From Rhodospirillales bacterium (GTDB lineage: Bacteria > Pseudomonadota > Alphaproteobacteria > Rhodospirillales > 2-02-FULL-58-16), in the NCBI GenBank assembly GCA_021775195.1, contig JAJFIG010000220.1, positions 1-8,451 on the forward strand: 8,451 nt of DNA. The letters are read 5' to 3'. The position numbers were made by a program, and so were the translations under genes. Position 1 is the stretch's first letter; every line of letters begins with the position of its first letter. Of the stretch, positions 1 through 4,570 are shown in pieces. The notes beneath the pieces were generated by a model. The model ran no database searches and was not told the origin of the DNA. It worked only from the letters and a program-made list of their open reading frames with translations.

Positions 1-477
1 GGGTGGGACAGCCTTACCTGCCGGGCCTGCCATAAGAACCCGCGCGGGGCCGGCAAGTCGGCGAAAAAGGCGCACAAGAAGATGGAGACCGAAGGCGCCA
101 CCTGCATCGACTGCCACCAGAACCTGGTGCACAGGGACGCCCCTGAAACCGACCTCAACGCCAGCCTCCAACAGGGGATGATGGTTCTCAAGTCCGAGCA
201 GGCGCGCAAGAGGATCGAAACCCTGGCCGCCGCCTGCCTGAAATGCCATGACGCCAAGGGCGAGGCGGCGTCGGAGGAAATCCCCAAGCTGGCGTGCCAG
301 AAGGAAGCCTACGTGGTCAAGCAGTTGAAGGCGTTCAAGGCCGGGGCCGGGAAGGCGGCCGGCAAGGCGCCCGAGGACAAGCGCCATCACGACGTCATGT
401 CGGCCCAGGCCAAGGACATGAGCGGCGCCGACATGCAAAGCCTGGCACTGCATTTCGCAAGCCTCAGTTGCCGTTAA
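1..477 (+). CDS. NapC/NirT-type multiheme cytochrome fused to a C-terminal cytochrome c domain (3' part)
   Basis: The gene enters from the left edge, open in frame from base 1, and ends with TAA at 475-477; 158 codons are visible. Two parts can be seen. Codons 1-45 match the end of NapC/NirT quinol dehydrogenases: heme motif CRACH (codons 7-11), a lysine-rich helix with His25, then GATCIDCHQNLVH with heme motif CIDCH (35-39). Codons 75-158 look like a small class I cytochrome c of the c4/c553 kind: heme motif CLKCH (79-83), PKLACQKEAYVVKQLKAF in place of the usual P-x-L-A-G-Q segment, and DVMSAQAKDMS, whose Met133 is the likely sixth heme ligand. NapC proteins are membrane-anchored and pass electrons from quinol to periplasmic enzymes; the added domain could act as a built-in next carrier (inference). 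Two non-heme cysteines (99 and 157) are unusual. The anchor helix and earlier hemes lie outside the window. An ATG at codon 28 is internal, not the start. Confidence 0.85.
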   Translation, partial: GWDSLTCRACHKNPRGAGKSAKKAHKKMETEGATCIDCHQNLVHRDAPETDLNASLQQGMMVLKSEQARKRIETLAAACLKCHDAKGEAASEEIPKLACQKEAYVVKQLKAFKAGAGKAAGKAPEDKRHHDVMSAQAKDMSGADMQSLALHFASLSCR

Positions 478-494
478 CGGCCGGAACGTTAGCG

Positions 495-511
495 GGGGCG
501 GGCGTCGCCCC
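495..511 (+). terminator. Weak GC hairpin after the cytochrome gene
   Basis: GGGGCG (495-500) pairs with CGCCCC (506-511) around a five-base loop, 17 bases after the cytochrome stop. No T-run follows, so it is not a standard intrinsic terminator. It may slow transcription or be chance in GC-rich DNA. The 78-base gap to the next gene holds nothing else clear. Confidence 0.2.
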
Positions 512-555
512 GTGACTCCGGAACACCAACGCGCTCTAATGGCGGCGAAGGGGGG

Positions 556-1359
556 GTGCCCTTGCGCCGGACCGGACCAATCCTCGTATTGCTGGCTATG
601 TTGGCGTCACCAGGGGTGGCGGCGGACGTGGCCGTCGACCTGGAACTGGTCTTCGCCGTCGACATCTCGGGCAGCATCGACCTGGAAGAAGCCGAGCTGC
701 AGCGCGCCGGTTACGTCCAGGCGCTGCTCGATCCCCGGGTGCTGCGCACCATCCAGGCGGGCCGGGTCGGGCGCATCGCCGTCAGCTACATGGAATGGGC
801 GGGCGCCCATCAGGCGGTGGTCGCGGACTGGGGGCTGATCGAGGACGCCGCCAGCGCCCAGGCCTTCGCCGCCAGGGTCGCCAAGGCGCCGCTGGCGACC
901 GAGATGTGGACGTCGATCAGCGGCGCCGTCACCTTCGCCCTGCCGCTCTTCGAGGGCAACGGTTTCGCCGGTCTGCGCCGGGTCATCGACATCTCCGGCG
1001 ACGGCCCCAACAACGCCGGCGAATTCGTCATCAAAGCGCGGGACCGGGCGTTGGCCGCCGGGGTGACCATCAACGGCCTGCCGATCATGAACGGCCGGCC
1101 CAGCCCCTACGGCTGGCCGGCCTACGAGGACCTGGACCTCTACTACGTCACCTGCGTCATCGGCGGGCCGGGCGCCTTCATCGTCGTCGCCGACACCTTC
1201 CAGGACTTCGCCCGCGCCATCCGCCGCAAGATGATCCTGGAAATCGCCGGGGGTATGCCGGCGGCTCAATGGCGCCTGGTGCCGGCCGCCCTGCGCGAAC
1301 TCCCGGCCTGCGACATCGGCGAAAAACGCCGGGATTTGTTTCTGGAGGACGATTACTAG
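556..1359 (+). CDS. DUF1194 protein, exported, vWA-like fold
   Basis: A 267-residue protein that matches the DUF1194 family, found mainly in alphaproteobacteria and without a firm biochemical role. It starts with GTG; a purine-rich GAAGGGG stretch (547-553) sits just upstream, and this start gives a full signal peptide (residues 1-23: RR, hydrophobic core LVLLAMLA, then GVAA|D), so the product is probably periplasmic. The mature part opens like a von Willebrand factor A domain: beta strand LELVFAV followed by DISGS (36-40), the DxSxS metal-binding MIDAS motif, with Thr119 in MWTSISGA as the likely third MIDAS loop. DISGDGPNN (145-153) is the typical family signature. The C-terminal 30 residues are variable. 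Neither neighbour explains its role: a NapC-type cytochrome ends 78 bases upstream, and a repeat element begins 16 bases downstream. The fold is inferred from motifs; the ligand is unknown. Confidence 0.88.
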   Translation: MPLRRTGPILVLLAMLASPGVAADVAVDLELVFAVDISGSIDLEEAELQRAGYVQALLDPRVLRTIQAGRVGRIAVSYMEWAGAHQAVVADWGLIEDAASAQAFAARVAKAPLATEMWTSISGAVTFALPLFEGNGFAGLRRVIDISGDGPNNAGEFVIKARDRALAAGVTINGLPIMNGRPSPYGWPAYEDLDLYYVTCVIGGPGAFIVVADTFQDFARAIRRKMILEIAGGMPAAQWRLVPAALRELPACDIGEKRRDLFLEDDY

Positions 1360-1375
1360 GGCGGTTGACGAAAGG

Positions 1376-1485
1376 GGAATAAACCACCGAGGGCACAGAG
1401 GCACGGAGATAGACTCCCGCGGCGCAGAGCGCCGCATTTTCTTTTTCTCCTCTGTGTCTCTGTGCCTCTGTGGTTCAAAAATTCC
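1376..1485. repeat. Palindromic repeat element, copy 1 (CACAGAG type)
   Basis: An element of about 110 bp with imperfect inverted arms. It begins GGAAT (1376-1380) and ends ATTCC (1481-1485). The left arm (1381-1410) is built from repeats of CACAGAG or variants, and the right arm (1447-1474) is its near complement (CTCTGTG units). The centre has a separate perfect hairpin, GCGGCG-CAGAG-CGCCGC (1419-1435), followed by a T-rich stretch. Together the arms could fold into a long cruciform or RNA hairpin that may end transcription of the DUF1194 gene. A second copy lies at 2595-2705 in the same orientation; their first 25 bases differ at one position. Similar CACAGAG/CTCTGTG palindromes are, from memory, scattered in many unrelated bacterial genomes. 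No transposase is present here. Confidence 0.85.
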
Positions 1486-1495
1486 GAATGAGCCC

Positions 1496-1548
1496 GTCCC
1501 CAGTGGCCGGCACTGGCAACCCAGCGAAAAAAGTATACTGTCCCCGAT
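1496..1548. repeat. REP-like segment before the transporter gene
   Basis: This 53-bp stretch between the palindromic repeat and the transporter start holds a hairpin, CCAGTG-GCCGG-CACTGG (1500-1516), and two direct copies of GTCCCC (1496-1501 and 1540-1545). The right part reads AAAAAAGTATACTGTCCCC. The reverse complement, beginning GGGGACAGTATACTT, is a phrase I recall from dispersed repeats in several proteobacterial genomes, sometimes near REP-associated (Y1) transposases; this is memory, not a search. TATACT (1534-1539) could also serve as a -10 box for the transporter, though no good -35 box is seen. It is read through by an in-frame extension of the transporter, which I take as non-coding. 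Confidence 0.45.
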
Positions 1549-1562
1549 CAACGGATGACCCG

Positions 1563-2483
1563 ATGAGCGACTCGACACCAGAAAACACCAAGGGAAGCCA
1601 AGCCAAAGCCGGCGCCGGTGCCGCGTGGACGTTCGGCACGCCGGCGCTGATGGTGTTTCTGTGGAGCACCGGTTTCGTCGGCGCCAAGTGGGGGCTGCCC
1701 CATGCCGAGCCCTTCACCTTCGTCGCCATCCGGTTTGCCATCGCGGCGGCGATCCTGACCGTCTACGCCCTTGCCGTCGGCGCGCCATGGCCCGCATCCC
1801 GGGCGGAGCTGGGCCATACGATCGTCGTCGGGATACTTTTGCACGGGGTCTACTTGACCATGGTCTTCGTCGCCATATGGCAGGGCGCGCCGGCCTGGAC
1901 CGCGTCTCTGTTGACCGGCATCCATCCGCCCCTCACCGCACTGCTCGCCGGACCCTATTTGAAGGAGCGGGTCACGGGTCGCCAGTGGGCAGGGTTTCTG
2001 ATGGGCCTTGGCGGCGTCTTCCTGGTGGTCTGGCGGGGCGAGCAGGCCCTGGTCATGCCGGCGTCGAGCCTGGCTGTCCTGGCCTTCGGCCTGCTGGCGT
2101 TATCGACGGGGACGCTGTACCAGAAACGCCACGGCGGCAGCCAGGACCTGCGGACCGGCCAGGCGGTCCAGCAGATGGCGGCCTTCGCCGTGGTCCTGCC
2201 CTGCGCGCTCCTGTTCGAAACCGGCGACGTGCAGTGGACGGGGGACTTCATCCTCGCCCTGGCCTGGCTCACCGGGCCCTTGTCCATCGGCATGTTCAGC
2301 CTGCTTTACGTGATGATCCGGCGGGGCGCCGCGACCCGGGTCGTCGGGCTCTATTTCCTGGTGCCGCCCGTGGTCGCCGTCGAAACCTATTTCGTGTTCG
2401 GCGAAAGGATGAGTGGGCAGCAGTTCGTCGGCATGGCCCTGGCCGCCGCCGGCGTCGCCCTGGTCACCTGGACGCGGCGATGA
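1563..2483 (+). CDS. DMT superfamily (EamA) transporter
   Basis: A 306-residue inner-membrane protein of the drug/metabolite transporter superfamily. After a polar N-terminus (1-22) there are about ten hydrophobic helices (near 25-42, 53-72, 84-104, 109-132, 141-157, 168-185, 201-219, 228-250, 258-279, 287-304), which is the usual two-times-five-helix EamA layout. The LWSTGFVGAKWGL segment in helix 1 and GLYFLVPPVVAVETYFVFGE near the end are family hallmarks. Members export amino acids, metabolites or drugs; the substrate cannot be read from sequence. The ATG at 1563 is chosen because it gives the normal family N-terminus; the ribosome site is poor (GGA at 1553-1555). In-frame starts further up (GTG 1470, ATG 1488) would translate repeat DNA. 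The gene lies alone between two copies of a palindromic repeat and faces the dehydrogenase gene convergently. Confidence 0.88.
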   Translation: MSDSTPENTKGSQAKAGAGAAWTFGTPALMVFLWSTGFVGAKWGLPHAEPFTFVAIRFAIAAAILTVYALAVGAPWPASRAELGHTIVVGILLHGVYLTMVFVAIWQGAPAWTASLLTGIHPPLTALLAGPYLKERVTGRQWAGFLMGLGGVFLVVWRGEQALVMPASSLAVLAFGLLALSTGTLYQKRHGGSQDLRTGQAVQQMAAFAVVLPCALLFETGDVQWTGDFILALAWLTGPLSIGMFSLLYVMIRRGAATRVVGLYFLVPPVVAVETYFVFGERMSGQQFVGMALAAAGVALVTWTRR

Positions 2484-2523
2484 CGCGGGCCCGCGAGCAA
2501 CACAACGATCCCCCGGGTGGGGG
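2484..2523 (+). other. Two short GC hairpins after the transporter stop
   Basis: A perfect 12-bp palindrome CGCGGGCCCGCG (2484-2495) directly follows the stop codon. A second hairpin, CCCCC-GGGT-GGGGG, lies at 2510-2523. Neither has a T-run. They may help end transcription before the repeat element, but in DNA this GC-rich they may be chance. The rest of the 262-base gap to the convergent gene holds the second palindromic repeat (2595-2705) and a weak hairpin, CGCCC/GGGCG, at 2710-2728. Confidence 0.25.
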
Positions 2524-2594
2524 CACACAGAATGGGCGGCCCGGTGCAACGGGGTCTGTTCCATGAGGACGACTGTCGGGCTGGATGGTGAAAA

Positions 2595-2705
2595 GGAATA
2601 AACCACCGAGGACACAGAGATCACAGAGATAAGGGAAGCCGGCGCTTCGCGCCGTAATTTTCTCTTCGCAATTCTTCCTCTGTGTGCTCTGTGGTGAAAA
2701 TTCAC
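2595..2705. repeat. Palindromic repeat element, copy 2 (CACAGAG type)
   Basis: This is the second copy of the element seen at 1376-1485, in the same orientation. It opens with GGAATAAACCACCGAGG and CACAGAG units (2595-2629). A central hairpin follows, CGGCGC-TTC-GCGCCG (2640-2654). It then has an AT-rich spacer and closes with CTCTGTGTGCTCTGTGG (2678-2694), the near complement of the left arm. The central stems of the two copies differ in sequence but keep the same position and shape, as expected for a structure under selection or mobilised as a hairpin. It lies between two convergent genes (transporter and transhydrogenase), where it may act as a two-way terminator (inference). Confidence 0.85.
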
Positions 2706-2745
2706 GTTTCGCCCAGAAAAGCGGGGCGTGGTGGCGCCGAGGGGC

Positions 2746-4059
2746 CTACCAGTAGTGCATGGCGTCGCGGTAGATGGCGGCGAGGTCGTCGGTGGTGACG
2801 GGCAGGGGGGCCTGGGCAAGGGGGCGCTGCTGGCAGAAGGCGCTCTCGGCCATGGCCGGGGCCTGGGACTCTTCGAAGCCCAAGGCGCCCAAGCCGTTGG
2901 CGATGCCGGCGGCGCGCATCATCTCGATCAGGCGCCCGGCGAGGACGGCGCCGGCGTCGTTGGCGCCGCTGCCGTCGACATCGGCGCCGAGCGCCCGGGC
3001 GGCCTCGAGATGGCGTTCGGGGGCCACCGGGGCGGTGAAGCGGAAGGCCGCCGGCGCATTGATGACCACGGCGACGCCGTGGGGGACCATGGGGTCGGCC
3101 TTCTCGTAGCCCGGGGCGACGTAAGTGTGGTTCAGGGTCGACACCGGATAGGACATGGCGTGGGGGATGTGGACCCCGGCGCTGCCGAAGGCGAGGCCGG
3201 CCAGCGTCGCCGCGAACATGAGCTGGTGGCGGGCCTCGATGTCGTCGTCGAGGACGGCGGGGAGCAGATAGCGCCCGCCGATGCGGATGGCGGCGAGGCT
3301 ACCGATGTCGCTGTAGGGCGTTGCCCCCTGGTAGGGGGGGCGCTGGGACGGGTGGCCGGGGCGCTCGCGGGACGTGAACGGCCGGGCGGTGTAGGACTCG
3401 ATGGCGTGGGTGAGGACGTCGAAGCCGGTGGAGGCCACGACCCCGGCGGGCAGGGTGTGGGTGGTGGTGGGATCGACCACCGCCATGGTCGGCTTGAGAA
3501 GGTTGGAGGCAATGCCGGTCTTCACTCCCGCCTGGGTGATGTCGAAGACGATGATGCCGGTGGTCTCGGCGCCTGTGCCGCAGGTGGTGGAGCAGGCGAT
3601 GTGGGGCTTGACCGGCCCGGGAACGGGCTTGCCGGCGCCGATGGGGGCGTTGACGTAGTCCATGACCCCGGCGGGGTGGGTGGCGAAGAGGTTGGCGGCC
3701 TTGGCGGTGTCCATGACCGTGCCGCCGCCCAGCGAGACGTAGCCGTCGACCTTGGCGTCGAGGGCGAACTTGGTCGCCTCCTCGAAGGAGGTGTCGGTGG
3801 GTTCGACGTGGCAGCCGTCGAAAAAGGCGACCTCGAGGCCGGCCCGGTCGAGAGAGTCCCTGAGGATCGCCGCCGATGGGGTGGCGGCGACGTTGGCGTC
3901 GGTGAACAGTGCGACGCGCTTCATGCCGAGCCCGGCGGCGTCACCGCCGACTTCGGCGAGGGCGCCGGCGCCGAACTTCATCGACGCGGCGGCGACGGTG
4001 TAGACGGTGTCACCGCCGTCGACGGGGCTGAAATAGGTCCTGGGGTCCGGGGATTGCAT
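2746..4059 (-). CDS. Hydroxyacid-oxoacid transhydrogenase (iron-type alcohol dehydrogenase family)
   Basis: A 437-residue group III iron-type alcohol dehydrogenase. It has the NAD-site motif GGGTVMDTAK (111-120), STTCGTGAETT (157-167), and the metal ligands expected for the family: Asp214 and His218 in GFDVLTHAIE, His300 in IPHAMSYP, and His327 in VPHGVAV. The stretch SRERPGHPSQRPPYQGATPYSD (230-251) is the insertion typical of hydroxyacid-oxoacid transhydrogenase (ADHFE1-like, EC 1.1.99.24) and is absent from short alcohol dehydrogenases. That enzyme oxidises 4-hydroxybutyrate to succinic semialdehyde while reducing 2-oxoglutarate to 2-hydroxyglutarate, using bound NAD. The length agrees with the family. 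The ATG at 4059 has a strong AGGAGG site nine bases upstream, so a longer reading to 4119 is rejected. The gene is monocistronic by context. The exact substrate is inferred; another alcohol dehydrogenase activity is possible. Confidence 0.87.
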   Translation of the reverse strand: MQSPDPRTYFSPVDGGDTVYTVAAASMKFGAGALAEVGGDAAGLGMKRVALFTDANVAATPSAAILRDSLDRAGLEVAFFDGCHVEPTDTSFEEATKFALDAKVDGYVSLGGGTVMDTAKAANLFATHPAGVMDYVNAPIGAGKPVPGPVKPHIACSTTCGTGAETTGIIVFDITQAGVKTGIASNLLKPTMAVVDPTTTHTLPAGVVASTGFDVLTHAIESYTARPFTSRERPGHPSQRPPYQGATPYSDIGSLAAIRIGGRYLLPAVLDDDIEARHQLMFAATLAGLAFGSAGVHIPHAMSYPVSTLNHTYVAPGYEKADPMVPHGVAVVINAPAAFRFTAPVAPERHLEAARALGADVDGSGANDAGAVLAGRLIEMMRAAGIANGLGALGFEESQAPAMAESAFCQQRPLAQAPLPVTTDDLAAIYRDAMHYW

Positions 4060-4068
4060 GGCTGTCGC

Positions 4069-4074
4069 CCTCCT
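4069..4074 (-). promoter_or_regulatory. Shine-Dalgarno site of the transhydrogenase gene
   Basis: AGGAGG on the minus strand, nine bases before the ATG at 4059. It decides the start against an in-frame ATG at 4119, which would add 20 Arg/Gly-rich residues not expected in the family. Confidence 0.8.
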
Positions 4075-4091
4075 CTTTCCGGCTCCTCCCG

Positions 4092-4119
4092 AGTGTAGCG
4101 GCGCCCCGCGCCGACACAA
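4092..4119 (-). promoter_or_regulatory. Possible promoter of the transhydrogenase gene, with an inverted repeat in the spacer
   Basis: On the minus strand, TTGTGT (4114-4119) and TACACT (4092-4097) are separated by 16 bases and could be -35 and -10 boxes, placing the transcript start about 10 bases before the AGGAGG site. The spacer holds an inverted repeat GGCGC-CCC-GCGCC (4100-4112) that could be an operator. The match to consensus is modest. Confidence 0.35.
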
Positions 4120-4133
4120 GACGGCGATCAGGC

Positions 4134-4162
4134 AAAAAAAAGGCCCGCGCGAGGCGGGCCTT
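4134..4162 (-). terminator. Intrinsic terminator of the cold shock gene
   Basis: The stem AAGGCCCGC (4140-4148) pairs perfectly with GCGGGCCTT (4154-4162) around a five-base loop. On the minus strand it is followed by a run of T (complement of the A-run 4134-4141), which is the classic Rho-independent form. It begins 23 bases after the cold shock gene's stop and also separates it from the transhydrogenase gene downstream, so the two minus-strand genes are separate units. Confidence 0.9.
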
Positions 4163-4185
4163 CCATAGTCGATTATTTTTTTTCG

Positions 4186-4395
4186 TCAGTCGGAGACTTG
4201 AAGGTTCTCCGCGGACGACTTGCCGTTCTGCCCCGGCTGGAGCTCGTATTCGACAGTCTGGCCTTCCTGAAGGCTCGACAGTCCGGCGCGCTCAACGGCG
4301 GAGATGTGGACGAATGCATCCTTGGATCCGTCCTCGGGGGCGATAAAGCCATAGCCCTTGACGGGGTTGAACCACTTCACGGTTCCTTTTGTCAT
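4186..4395 (-). CDS. cspA: Cold shock protein, CspA family
   Basis: A 69-residue single cold shock domain, the full usual length. It starts [18 protein letters not shown], with aromatic Trp8 and Phe9, RNP1 KGYGFI (14-19) and RNP2 AFVHIS (27-32), the surfaces that bind single-stranded nucleic acid. Such proteins melt mRNA structure or act as antiterminators; only some members are cold-induced. The ATG at 4395 has AGGA (4403-4406) seven bases upstream. The gene has its own likely promoter (4535-4563), a leader of roughly 130 bases with a strong hairpin, and its own terminator, so it is a single-gene unit. Long leaders are typical of temperature-regulated csp mRNAs. Alphaproteobacteria carry several paralogs, so the symbol names the family and not a specific ortholog. 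Confidence 0.95.
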   Translation of the reverse strand: MTKGTVKWFNPVKGYGFIAPEDGSKDAFVHISAVERAGLSSLQEGQTVEYELQPGQNGKSSAENLQVSD

Positions 4396-4423
4396 AGTGA
4401 GATCCTAATCAATCAGTTGTCAG

Positions 4424-4448
4424 CCGCCCGGGCACACTGCGCGGGCGG
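4424..4448 (-). other. Stem-loop in the leader of the cold shock mRNA
   Basis: CCGCCCG (4424-4430) and CGGGCGG (4442-4448) form a seven-pair all-GC stem with an 11-base loop. It lies about 30-50 bases before the cold shock start codon, inside the likely leader. It could tune translation with temperature, as known for csp leaders; that role is inference. Confidence 0.45.
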
Positions 4449-4534
4449 GTCTCAGATCGCCGAAATCCAGGGGTATCATAGCTCGGTCGCTGGACGAAGC
4501 GGTATACGCGGGGCCTTCGAAGACTGATGGCGCC

Positions 4535-4563
4535 TATATAGGGAAAGCAGGGCCAAAATGCAA
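4535..4563 (-). promoter_or_regulatory. Likely promoter of the cold shock gene
   Basis: On the minus strand, TTGCAT (4558-4563) and TATATA (4535-4540) are exactly 17 bases apart. The -10 box stands out as AT-rich within GC-rich surroundings. The transcript would start near 4528 and give a leader of about 130 bases. The promoter lies directly after the stop of the MscS-type channel gene, which argues that the cold shock gene is transcribed on its own. Confidence 0.5.
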
Positions 4564-4570
4564 GTGAACG

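Noticed and set aside
1470..1562. N-terminal extension of the transporter from GTG 1470 or ATG 1488
   Set aside because: It would translate the palindromic and REP-like repeats; the family N-terminus begins after 1563.
607..1578. A 323-codon minus-strand frame across the DUF1194 gene and repeat copy 1
   Set aside because: It joins antisense DUF1194 with translated repeat DNA; no recognisable protein.
2587..2700. GGTGAAAA at 2587-2594 and again at 2693-2700 as a target-site duplication of repeat copy 2
   Set aside because: The right copy lies inside the repeat arm, not outside it, so it does not behave as a target duplication.
1376..2705. A composite transposon with the two repeats as ends
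   Set aside because: No transposase is encoded in or beside the repeats, and each copy is itself palindromic; only a passive repeat-flanked segment can be supported.
2728..4098. A 456-codon open frame on the plus strand over the transhydrogenase gene
   Set aside because: It is the antisense shadow of a well-matched enzyme gene; Gly/Val/Asp-rich without motifs.
4420..4479. A 19-codon open frame in the cold shock leader (minus strand)
   Set aside because: No convincing ribosome site; probably chance, kept only as a note in the leader finding.
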